Made by a program: the position numbers and the translations under genes. Under the pieces are notes generated by a model. The model was not told the DNA's origin. It searched no databases and saw only the letters and a program-made list of their open reading frames with translations. Source: Prevotellaceae bacterium (GTDB taxonomy: Bacteria > Bacteroidota > Bacteroidia > Bacteroidales > UBA932). From it: DNA of 13,144 bases. The stretch lies in the NCBI GenBank assembly GCA_031278495.1, contig JAITKG010000092.1, positions 1 to 13,144 of the forward strand. Direction: 5' to 3'. Every line of letters begins with the position of its first letter. The stretch's first letter is position 1. Positions 6,845 to 12,920 of this stretch are shown one piece after another.

Positions 6845-8827
6845 ATGTATGATTTGAAAATATGGGAAGCCGATTTATTCCTTGAACCTTTCCGGAAAAT
6901 CATTGAAAGGCGGCAGGAACAGGCGGCGTTGAAAGAACGGGAATTTTGCGGTACGCATGCTACATTAAGCGACGCCGCTAACGGGCATTTATTTTATGGA
7001 CTGCACCGCATGCGCAAGGGGTGGGTTTTCCGCGAATGGGCGCCCAATGCGATTGCCGTTTACCTGCTGGGCGATTTCAACGGCTGGAAAAAGAAATCAA
7101 CCTTCGCCCTGCATTCCATCGGCGGCGGGAACTGGGAAATTTCATTGCCGGCAAAAGCCTTAAAACATTTAGACCTGTATAAATTATTGGTGGAATGGCG
7201 CGGCGGGCGGGGCGAGCGTTTGCCGTCGTATGTTACGCGCGCCGTACAGGACGAGCATACAAAAATATTTTCGGCGCAGGTATGGCAGCCCTCCAAAGCT
7301 TACAAATGGAAATATGCTTCGCCGCCGCGCGTGCAACATCCGTTGATATACGAGGCGCATATCGGCATGAGCAGCGAGGAAGGACGTGTGGCAACGTTCA
7401 ATGAATTTCGTGAAACGGTACTGCCCCGCGTGGTGCGGTTGGGTTATAATACGCTCCAGCTAATGGCTATTCAGGAGCATCCATACTATGGTTCGTTTGG
7501 TTATCAGGTATCGAATTTCTTTGCCGTGAGTTCGCGCTTCGGCACGCCCGATGAGTTGAAACGCTTGATTGACGAGGCGCACCGGCATAATATAGCAGTG
7601 ATTTTAGACATCGTACATTCCCATGCCGTAAAGAATGAACTGGAAGGCTTAAGTTGTTTCGACGGCACGGAATACCAGTATTTCCACAGCGGCGCAAAAG
7701 GCGAACACCCGGTCTGGAATTCGCGTTGCTTCAACTATGGCAGCAATAACGTTATTCATTTCCTGTTGTCGAACTGCAAGTACTGGTTGTCGGAATTTCA
7801 TTTCGACGGATTCCGTTTCGACGGCGTAACCAGCATGATTTATTATGACCACGGTATCGGGCGGAATTTTACGGACTATACGTTTTATTACGACGGTAAT
7901 CAGGATGAAGATGCGCTCGCCTATTTGTCGCTGGCAAATAAATTAACGCATGAATGGCGTCCCGGAGCTATTACCATTGCCGAAGATGTGAGCGGCATGC
8001 CCGGACTTGCCGCGCCTCTTGCCGCCGGAGGCATGGGCTTCGATTTCCGCATGAGCATGGGCGTCGCCGATTTCTGGATAAAAACCATTACCGGGCAAAA
8101 AGACGAGCAGTGGCATGTGGGCGATATGTTCTATGAACTTACCAACAAACGCCGCGACGAGCATACCATCAGCTATGCCGAAAGCCACGATCAGGCAATG
8201 GTAGGCGACAAAACAATTATTTTCCGCCTGCTTGATAAGGAAATGTATTTTGCGATGGACATATTCCGCCGGAACCTGCTTATTGACCGCGGCATTGCCT
8301 TGCATAAGATGATACGCCTGCTTTCGTTGTCCACAGCGGGCGATGGCTACCTCAACTTCATGGGCAATGAATTTGGGCATCCCGAATGGATAGATTTCCC
8401 GCGCGAGGGAAATAACTGGAGCTACCAATATGCCCGCCGCCAGTGGCATTTGGCGGACGACGCCAACTTGCGCTACCGTTTCCTCCATGCGTTCGACGCG
8501 GCGATGATTCGCCTGTGCGCGGCTTCCGCTATTTTTGAATACCGCCCCTTTGCCCTTGTGCAGCATATTGCCGATCAGGTGCTGGTATTTAAGCGCGGCG
8601 AATGGCTATTCGCCTTTAATTTTAACCCGTTGAAATCATTCGATAATTACCGCTTTGAAGCCGAAGCGGGAAAATACCTCACGCTGCTTGACAGCGACGC
8701 CGCCTGTTTCGACGGCTTCTCACGCGTAGACGACAGCGTGCCGCATTTCACTTTCGTGGACAACGGGAAAAACTTCTTACAACTCTACATCCCCAGCCGC
8801 ACGGCGATGGTATTAAGAAAAGAGTAA
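6845..8827 (+). CDS. glgB: 1,4-alpha-glucan branching enzyme, GH13_8 type
   Basis: The 660-aa enzyme cuts alpha-1,4 glucan chains and re-attaches them through alpha-1,6 bonds, creating branch points in glycogen-like storage polymer. An N-terminal CBM48-like domain is visible (FREWAPNAIAVYLLGDFNGW, then the NWEISLPAKAL strand). A GH13 barrel follows, with nucleophile Asp326 in FRFDGVTSM, acid/base Glu380 in IAEDVSGMPG and the third acidic residue Asp449 in AESHDQAMVGD. A C-terminal beta domain closes the protein. MGNEFGHPEWIDFPREGNNW and the other motifs are those of the eukaryotic-like GH13_8 branch rather than the E. coli type. ATG 6845 follows a promoter. No other glycogen gene lies in the window; pgi three genes upstream supplies hexose phosphate interconversion only. 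Confidence 0.96.
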   Translation: MYDLKIWEADLFLEPFRKIIERRQEQAALKEREFCGTHATLSDAANGHLFYGLHRMRKGWVFREWAPNAIAVYLLGDFNGWKKKSTFALHSIGGGNWEISLPAKALKHLDLYKLLVEWRGGRGERLPSYVTRAVQDEHTKIFSAQVWQPSKAYKWKYASPPRVQHPLIYEAHIGMSSEEGRVATFNEFRETVLPRVVRLGYNTLQLMAIQEHPYYGSFGYQVSNFFAVSSRFGTPDELKRLIDEAHRHNIAVILDIVHSHAVKNELEGLSCFDGTEYQYFHSGAKGEHPVWNSRCFNYGSNNVIHFLLSNCKYWLSEFHFDGFRFDGVTSMIYYDHGIGRNFTDYTFYYDGNQDEDALAYLSLANKLTHEWRPGAITIAEDVSGMPGLAAPLAAGGMGFDFRMSMGVADFWIKTITGQKDEQWHVGDMFYELTNKRRDEHTISYAESHDQAMVGDKTIIFRLLDKEMYFAMDIFRRNLLIDRGIALHKMIRLLSLSTAGDGYLNFMGNEFGHPEWIDFPREGNNWSYQYARRQWHLADDANLRYRFLHAFDAAMIRLCAASAIFEYRPFALVQHIADQVLVFKRGEWLFAFNFNPLKSFDNYRFEAEAGKYLTLLDSDAACFDGFSRVDDSVPHFTFVDNGKNFLQLYIPSRTAMVLRKE

Positions 8828-8905
8828 ATATCAAAAAAAATATATTTGTAAAACGCAAGAAAGCGCGTTGCTTTGTTGTACCAGCTATAAATTCCATTGC
8901 GCGGC

Positions 8906-8950
8906 GAACGGATAACGGTTAACGGTGAACGGTTAACGGTTAACGGTTAG
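8906..8950. repeat. 6 x 7-base array, unit TAACGGT
   Basis: Units of seven bases begin at 8906, 8913, 8920, 8927, 8934 and 8941: GAACGGA, TAACGGT, TAACGGT, GAACGGT, TAACGGT, TAACGGT. A partial unit (TAG) follows. The array abuts the hairpin at 8952-8965. Confidence 0.9.
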
Positions 8951-8951
8951 T

Positions 8952-8998
8952 GCTGGCGCGTCAGCCACATTTTCACATCTTTACATCTTCACATCAGC
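8952..8998. repeat. Hairpin motif plus 4 x 8-base ACATCTTC array
   Basis: GCTG (8952-8955) and CAGC (8962-8965) flank GCGCGT. Units ACATTTTC, ACATCTTT, ACATCTTC and ACATCAGC follow at 8967, 8975, 8983 and 8991. The same flanks (CAGCC before, CAGCCGG after) enclose only two units at 9088-9103, so the two sites look like copies of one module with different repeat numbers. Confidence 0.85.
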
Positions 8999-9005
8999 CG
9001 GTGCA

Positions 9006-9055
9006 GTTGAAAGTTGAAAGTTGAAAGTTGAAAGTTGCTGCCGCGCCAGCCCAAC
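9006..9055. repeat. GTTGAAA array (4.6 copies) running into a hairpin
   Basis: Four perfect GTTGAAA units (9006-9033) are followed by a partial GTTG, which doubles as the left arm of a hairpin. GTTG (9034-9037) and CTG (9038-9040) pair with CAG (9047-9049) and CAAC (9052-9055) around CCGCGC, with two unpaired C. These are the most regular repeats in the window. Confidence 0.9.
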
Positions 9056-9056
9056 T

Positions 9057-9103
9057 CTTAGTTCTTAACTCCCCTGCGTCGCCAGCCACATCTTCACATC
9101 AGC
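9057..9103. repeat. Short 7-base array, GC-rich motif and second ACATCTTC block
   Basis: CTTAGTT and CTTAACT (9057-9070) precede a GC-rich CTGCGTCGCCAGCC motif (9074-9087). ACATCTTC (9088-9095) and ACATCAGC (9096-9103) follow. This repeats the module seen at 8952-8998 with two units fewer. Confidence 0.75.
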
Positions 9104-9158
9104 CGGCGTCAGCCCAATTAGTCACATTAGCACATTAGTCACATTAGCACATTAGCAC
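9104..9158. repeat. GC-rich motif plus ATTAGCAC array
   Basis: CGGCGTCAGCCC (9104-9115) is followed by ATTAGTCAC, ATTAGCAC, ATTAGTCAC, ATTAGCAC and ATTAGCAC at 9117, 9126, 9134, 9143 and 9151. This gives a higher-order 17-base repeat. The unit ATTAGCAC also begins the array upstream of glgB at 6761. Confidence 0.88.
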
Positions 9159-9197
9159 GTCATTCCGAGCGGAGCGAAGCGGAGTCGAGGAATCTGC
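9159..9197. repeat. Bacteroidota-type dispersed intergenic repeat (GTCATTCCGAGC element)
   Basis: The stretch begins GTCATTCCGAGCGGAGCGAA and ends CGAGGAATCTG, with ATTCC and GGAAT able to pair around a purine-rich centre built of GAGCGGA/GAAGCGGA. From memory, closely similar words recur between genes in many Bacteroidota genomes. Only one copy lies in this window, so its dispersed nature cannot be shown here. Confidence 0.55.
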
Positions 9198-9227
9198 TGC
9201 GTTATGCGCTTGGCGCGCCGTGCGCTC

Positions 9228-9256
9228 CCTGCTCTTTACGCTTTACGCAGGTTTTT
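9228..9256 (+). terminator. Possible intrinsic terminator
   Basis: CCTGC (9228-9232) and GCAGG (9247-9251) could pair around a 14-base loop, followed by five T (9252-9256). The loop itself is a CTTTACG tandem pair. The stem is short and the loop long, so this is a weak call. It would end transcripts reading through the repeat region before the thrC promoter. Confidence 0.35.
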
Positions 9257-9298
9257 AAGGCAGCCCCTTATTATATGCCGGCGGGTTTTTCCAAAACA

Positions 9299-9329
9299 TT
9301 GCCGTATTATGAATTTATTCATACCTTTG
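9299..9329 (+). promoter_or_regulatory. Promoter of thrC
   Basis: TACCTTTG (9322-9329) matches the Bacteroidota -7 box TAnnTTTG, and TTG at 9299-9301 lies 20 bases upstream as a -33 element. Transcription would start near 9336, leaving a leader of about 55 bases before the ATG at 9391. I see no attenuator-like structure in the leader. Confidence 0.65.
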
Positions 9330-9390
9330 CAGCCTTGCAGAACGCTTGCACGGGCGCAGTTGCATTTTTAATTTAAGCAAAAATTTTCTA

Positions 9391-10683
9391 ATGAGATACT
9401 ACAGCACCAATAAGCAGGTTCCGCTGTCGACGTTGCGGGATGCGGTTCTTAAAGGACTGGCAGATGATGGCGGACTGTATATGCCGGAGCATATTCCGCA
9501 GTTCGGCAACAGTTTTTTTTCCACATTGCGTAAGAAAACATTGCAGGAAATGTCGCTCGAAGTGGCTGCCGCCTTCTTTGGCGGCGACGTCGCCGCCGCG
9601 CCGCTGCGCGGCATCGTATATGACGCGCTAAATTTCAGCATTCCGTTGACAAAAGTAACCGGACGCCTTTACAGCTTGGAGCTGTTTCATGGTCCCACAA
9701 TGGCGTTTAAGGATGTAGGCGCACGCTTTTTGGCGCGCCTGATGCAATACCTCGCCCGCAACGAACAGTCTGGAATAAATGTGCTGGTGGCTACTTCCGG
9801 CGACACGGGCAGCGCGGTGGCTAACGGCTTTCTGGGCATGGCGGGCGTCGCCGTAACGGTGCTATACCCCAAAGGGCTGGTGAGCAAAATACAGGAATCG
9901 CAGTTTACCACGCTGGGGCAGAACGTGCGCGCACTTGAAGTGGAAGGCACATTCGACGACTGCCAGCGTCTGGTAAAGCAGGCTTTTCTGGATAAGGAAC
10001 TCAATGCACGGCGCAAACTCACGTCGGCAAACTCTATTAACCTCGCGCGTTTTATCCCGCAGGCGTTCTACTATTTTTGGGGCTGGGCGCAGATGCCACC
10101 GGGCAGCGAGGTGGTGGTTTGCGTCCCAAGCGGCAACTTCGGCAACCTGTCGGCGGGTTTGCTGGCGCAGCGAATGGGTTTACCCATTAAACATTTTGTG
10201 GCTGCCAATAATGCGAATGACATTTTTTTGAAGTACCTGCAAACGGCGGAGTTTTCGCCGCGTTCCAGCATAGCCACCATTGCCAGCGCTATGGACGTGG
10301 GCAACCCCAGCAACTTTGCCCGCATCATGGATTTGTACGGCAATGATTATGCAAAAGCCGCCGCAGCCATTTCGGGCTACAGCTACAGCGATGCGCAAAT
10401 CCGCACAATAGTGAAGCGCGTCTTCGGCGGCACGCAATACCTTCTCGACCCGCACGGGGCTTGCGCTTACGAAGCCCTGCGCGAGTATTTGGAAAACGAT
10501 AAAAACGCACAGGGGTTTTTCCTGGAAACGGCGCATCCCGCCAAGTTCAAGGAAACGATGGATGAAATACTGGACGACGGTATTGCTGTTCCCGGAAAGC
10601 TGCAAGCCTTCATGCGCGGCGCAAAACAATCCATCGGCATCAGCAACCGCTACGAAGATTTCAAAGCATTCCTGCTGCAATAA
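9391..10683 (+). CDS. thrC: Threonine synthase
   Basis: ThrC converts O-phospho-homoserine to threonine with pyridoxal phosphate, the last step of threonine synthesis. The 430-aa protein starts with the family's YYSTNKQ and DDGGLYMPE segments. The PLP-binding lysine is Lys107 in GPTMAFKDVGARF. The cofactor-phosphate loop is TSGDTGSA (135-142), and CVPSGNFGNLSAG follows in the second half. ATG 9391 gives the expected N-terminus; an in-frame TTG 45 bases upstream would add an unconserved stretch overlapping the leader. The gene stands alone behind its own promoter and is not next to the aspartokinase-homoserine dehydrogenase gene that I recall accompanying thrC in many relatives. It ends 43 bases from the convergent yidD stop. 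Confidence 0.96.
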   Translation: MRYYSTNKQVPLSTLRDAVLKGLADDGGLYMPEHIPQFGNSFFSTLRKKTLQEMSLEVAAAFFGGDVAAAPLRGIVYDALNFSIPLTKVTGRLYSLELFHGPTMAFKDVGARFLARLMQYLARNEQSGINVLVATSGDTGSAVANGFLGMAGVAVTVLYPKGLVSKIQESQFTTLGQNVRALEVEGTFDDCQRLVKQAFLDKELNARRKLTSANSINLARFIPQAFYYFWGWAQMPPGSEVVVCVPSGNFGNLSAGLLAQRMGLPIKHFVAANNANDIFLKYLQTAEFSPRSSIATIASAMDVGNPSNFARIMDLYGNDYAKAAAAISGYSYSDAQIRTIVKRVFGGTQYLLDPHGACAYEALREYLENDKNAQGFFLETAHPAKFKETMDEILDDGIAVPGKLQAFMRGAKQSIGISNRYEDFKAFLLQ

Positions 10684-10698
10684 AAAGCTGCCGGCTTT
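10684..10698. terminator. Hairpin between convergent thrC and yidD
   Basis: AAAGC (10684-10688) and GCTTT (10694-10698) form a short stem that a T-G wobble can extend. Read on the minus strand, the stem is followed by a run of five T, the better terminator direction, for the yidD cluster. On the plus strand it lies directly behind the thrC stop and is followed by a T-rich repeat, so it may serve both sides. Confidence 0.55.
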
Positions 10699-10726
10699 CT
10701 AATTCTTAATTTCTAATTCTTAATTC
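10696..10726. repeat. 14-base tandem repeat between thrC and yidD
   Basis: TTTCTAATTCTTAA occurs at 10696-10709 and, with one base changed at most, at 10710-10723, then a partial copy. Each can be read as two 7-base units, TTTCTAA and TTCTTAA. The GCTGCCGGC core of the adjoining hairpin resembles the GC-rich motifs beside the other arrays. Confidence 0.8.
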
Positions 10727-11002
10727 TCATGGCACCGGGTCGTAGCCGCAGCCGCCCCATGGGTGGCAGCGCAGGATGCGCCGCAGGGCTAACCATGCGC
10801 CTTTGAGTATGCCATGTTTTTTCAACGCTTCAATGGCATATTGCGAACAGGTAGGCGTAAAGCGGCAAGTGGGCGGTTTCAGCGGCGAAATACACCACTG
10901 GTATAATTTAACCGCAAGTATCAACGGGAACGCCAGTCCCTTTAACAGCCGCTTCCGCCAACGCTTCGACGATGTTCCGGATATGTGTTTCAATGCCGGC
11001 AT
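10727..11002 (-). CDS. yidD: Membrane protein insertion efficiency factor YidD
   Basis: YidD is a small, membrane-associated protein thought to help the YidC insertase place inner-membrane proteins. The chosen ATG at 11002 gives 91 aa. The core is typical: a hydrophobic amphipathic helix ([18 protein letters not shown]), [20 protein letters not shown] with Cys46 and Cys52, and the end [17 protein letters not shown]. The frame stays open to 11074, and an ATG there would give 115 aa, but family members start shortly before the hydrophobic helix. The gene overlaps the 3' end of rnpA by about 95 bases in another frame. It is last in the minus-strand cluster, with a hairpin terminator just beyond its stop. 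Confidence 0.93.
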   Translation of the reverse strand: MPALKHISGTSSKRWRKRLLKGLAFPLILAVKLYQWCISPLKPPTCRFTPTCSQYAIEALKKHGILKGAWLALRRILRCHPWGGCGYDPVP

Positions 11003-11327
11003 ACAGTAAAATTTCCGGTGATACATAGTGAAAAAAAACAAGTACCGCTTTATTTTTCCCGGAAAGCGTTTCATAGAGTCCTGCTTTATTTTTCCGGAAA
11101 GCCTCGCGGATTCTTCGTTTCAAGAGATTGCGCGTAACGGCTTTTTTGAAATTCCGTTTGGGGACATTCACCGCCATTTGGCAGCAAGGCGCACCCGCCG
11201 CCGCCGGAATGAAGGAAAAGGAAACCTTAAAGGGAAAACGAAAAAACACCGTTCCGTTGTTCATCAGTGCGGTTATTTGCTTTCGCGAGCACAAGTGTTC
11301 GGATTTCGGCAAAGAGGCGGGTTTCAT
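10908..11327 (-). CDS. rnpA: Ribonuclease P protein component
   Basis: RnpA is the protein subunit that assists the catalytic RNase P RNA in trimming the 5' leaders of pre-tRNAs. The 139-aa product carries the basic signature [19 protein letters not shown] (residues 57-75), which contacts the RNA. A beta-rich N-terminal part precedes it ([14 protein letters not shown]). ATG 11327 starts two bases after the hemD stop, so translation is probably coupled. The C-terminal 31 or so codons overlap yidD. In many phyla rnpA follows rpmH near dnaA. Here it sits between hemD and yidD, as I recall for Bacteroidota generally. The N-terminal [11 protein letters not shown] resembles the usual RnpA opening. 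Confidence 0.95.
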   Translation of the reverse strand: MKPASLPKSEHLCSRKQITALMNNGTVFFRFPFKVSFSFIPAAAGAPCCQMAVNVPKRNFKKAVTRNLLKRRIREAFRKNKAGLYETLSGKNKAVLVFFHYVSPEILLYAGIETHIRNIVEALAEAAVKGTGVPVDTCG

Positions 11328-11329
11328 CC

Positions 11330-12064
11330 TTAGCTTAGGAATATGTCCAACGCTTTGGCGATAGAGGGCGCTTCCGGCGTAGGCGCTTCAACGGCTACTT
11401 TGAAATTATTTTCTTTTAACGCCTTTGCCGCCGCCGCACCGAACGACGCCATCAATGTTTTTCCCTGTTTGAAATTCGGGAAATTTTCGAGTAGCGATTT
11501 CACTTCGTGCGGGCTGTAGAATACCATCATATCATAACGTTTCAGTTCGATATTTTTGATTTCGGTATTTATTATTGTGCGGTAAAAAACCGCTTTGGTA
11601 TTTTTCAACCGCGCTTTGTCAAAGGCTTTCGGGATTTCGGGCTTGTAATTATCGGCTAACGCCAGGAGGAAAATTTCGTGCCGGTGTTTGATGTTGATGA
11701 CTTCAATGAGGGAATGGATGGTGCCGTTGCCGAAAAATATTTTACGTTTGCGGTACACAATATATTTTTGCAAATAGTTGGCAATGGATTCGGTCATGCA
11801 AAAATATTTCATCGTCAGCGGAACGGCAAACCGCAATTCTTCACAAAGCGTGAAAAACATATCAACCGCCGTGCGGGCAGTAAACACTACAGCGGAATGT
11901 TTTTGGATGTCGATACGTTGTGCGCGGAATTCTTTTGTAGAAAGGCTTTCGATGCGCGTGAAGGGAACGAAGTCAATAATCAATTTGTGTTTTTCTATCA
12001 ACTCTGCATAGGGGGTTGTTCCTATCGGTTCCGGCTGCGCAATCAGGATATTCGTTACATTCAT
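11330..12064 (-). CDS. hemD: Uroporphyrinogen-III synthase
   Basis: HemD cyclises hydroxymethylbilane to uroporphyrinogen III, inverting ring D, in haem and corrinoid synthesis. The 244-aa length is normal. HemD sequences diverge strongly, and identification rests on Bacteroidota-type blocks. These are the opening NILIAQPEP, VVFTARTAVD (59-68), MKYFCMTESIANYLQKY (85-101), VFYRTI, MMVFYSPHEVKSLLENF in the second half-domain and SFGAAAAKAL near the end. ATG 12064 is 18 bases after the DUF4271 stop, and rnpA begins two bases after the hemD stop, so the three genes look like one transcription unit. A -7-box match lies within the end of the DUF4271 gene and might give hemD-rnpA-yidD extra expression. 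No other tetrapyrrole gene is nearby. Confidence 0.9.
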   Translation of the reverse strand: MNVTNILIAQPEPIGTTPYAELIEKHKLIIDFVPFTRIESLSTKEFRAQRIDIQKHSAVVFTARTAVDMFFTLCEELRFAVPLTMKYFCMTESIANYLQKYIVYRKRKIFFGNGTIHSLIEVINIKHRHEIFLLALADNYKPEIPKAFDKARLKNTKAVFYRTIINTEIKNIELKRYDMMVFYSPHEVKSLLENFPNFKQGKTLMASFGAAAAKALKENNFKVAVEAPTPEAPSIAKALDIFLS

Positions 12065-12082
12065 GCTACAAAAAAATTAAAT

Positions 12083-12883
12083 CTAATCCAACAATATAAA
12101 AGAATATAGCAATAAAAACGGGGCTATTTCGAAAGTACAAAGGTACAAAATCAAAAAGAAAATAGAAATACGTGCGGCTAAAAAAATCCGGATTACACGA
12201 AAAATATACAGCGCCATAAGAAAGAATAACACGCTGCAACCGGCTATTATCAAGCTATGGAGAAATGTCCCTGCGCCGGTTGTTACCATGAGCAATACGA
12301 CCGGAAACAATAAAAACCCGCAAGCAATACAATGCAGGCGGTTAAAGAAAATGATCAATTGCATGACCGGCTCGCCTTTGCTCACAAATTCCACGATGCG
12401 CAACAGGAAAGCTTTCACTACAAATAATACCGCCAAAACGCCAATGATAATCCAAAAATACATCCACTGCGAACCGGCGGTTATCGTTATCCACCCGTTG
12501 CGAAGCACTGCCAGCCATATAAAAAAACCAATGGAAATAAATGAAAACACCAGCAGCACGCGGCTTGTAATGACAACGGATAAAGAGTTTTCATGGAATT
12601 GCTTTTCGGCGGCGTGGAAATTAAACAAGCCGCTCATTAAGGTAGAAAAAAAATTGCGTACATAACGGAACAACAGCAGGAATAAAAAAATGACGCCTAA
12701 TGATAAAAACCCTTCAAACAAGCCGGAAGGAACATTTCTTAACACCGGCTCCACAGGATTTTTTGCCGGCGCCGACAACACCGAATAATCGCCGAAAACC
12801 GCTTCCGGCAACGTCGGAAGGTTTTTTGCCGCCAGCGAATCGGTAGTAAATGTTGCGGGGGATATTATCATGCTGCTGTTCAT
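12083..12883 (-). CDS. DUF4271 multi-pass membrane protein
   Basis: This is an integral inner-membrane protein of unknown function. From ATG 12883 it is 266 aa, with a polar N-terminal region of about 60 residues and then about six hydrophobic segments. Their approximate cores are LGVIFLFLLLF, LVFSFISIGFFIWLA, IIIGVLAVLFVV, ACGFLLFPVVLLMV, LIIAGCSVLFFLMAL and the C-terminal ILYLCTFEIAPFLLLY. The position just upstream of hemD, rnpA and yidD matches what I recall for DUF4271 genes in Bacteroidota. An alternative ATG at 12955 would add 24 residues but would overlap the end of the SUI1-like gene, and that extension is charged and looks non-homologous; I prefer 12883. Its function is unknown, and the neighbours do not settle it. 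Confidence 0.85.
   Translation of the reverse strand: MNSSMIISPATFTTDSLAAKNLPTLPEAVFGDYSVLSAPAKNPVEPVLRNVPSGLFEGFLSLGVIFLFLLLFRYVRNFFSTLMSGLFNFHAAEKQFHENSLSVVITSRVLLVFSFISIGFFIWLAVLRNGWITITAGSQWMYFWIIIGVLAVLFVVKAFLLRIVEFVSKGEPVMQLIIFFNRLHCIACGFLLFPVVLLMVTTGAGTFLHSLIIAGCSVLFFLMALYIFRVIRIFLAARISIFFLILYLCTFEIAPFLLLYSFILLD
12138..12145 (-). promoter_or_regulatory. Possible internal promoter for hemD-rnpA-yidD
   Basis: Read on the minus strand the sequence is TACCTTTG, identical to the thrC -7 box, with TTTC at the -33 position 19 bases upstream (12165-12168). Transcription would start near 12131, about 67 bases before the hemD ATG. It lies inside DUF4271 codons, so the match could be chance. Confidence 0.35.
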
Positions 12884-12920
12884 TTCAACGGTATGCGGTT
12901 TACGGCTTGCCTGCGGGCAG

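Larger units (their letters stand above)
8828..9390. other. 563-base repeat-filled intergenic region
   Basis: No plausible gene lies here. Reading left to right it holds a 7-base array (8906-8950), a GC hairpin, an ACATCTTC-type array (8967-8998), a GTTGAAA array (9006-9037), a hairpin, and a short CTTAGTT/CTTAACT array (9057-9070). A shortened second copy of the ACATCTTC block (9088-9103), an ATTAGCAC array (9117-9158), a dispersed-repeat-like element (9159-9197), a possible terminator and the thrC promoter follow. A weak inverted repeat AAAGC/GCTTT (8860-8874) could end glgB transcription. The region looks like several repeat modules laid end to end. Confidence 0.85.

Noticed and set aside
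7943..8566. 207-codon minus-strand ORF inside glgB
   Set aside because: It lies antisense to conserved catalytic codons of glgB and shows no domain of its own.
8841..8848. TATATTTG just after glgB as a promoter for a repeat-containing RNA
   Set aside because: It matches the -7 box but has no -33 element at the right spacing and lies in an A/T-rich run; no supported RNA follows.
8906..9158. CRISPR array
   Set aside because: Units are 7-9 bases, directly adjacent, without unique spacers, and no cas gene is present.
9214..9228. GGCGCGCC palindrome region as an origin or recombination site
   Set aside because: A short GC palindrome without iterons, AT-rich unwinding box or neighbouring replication gene.
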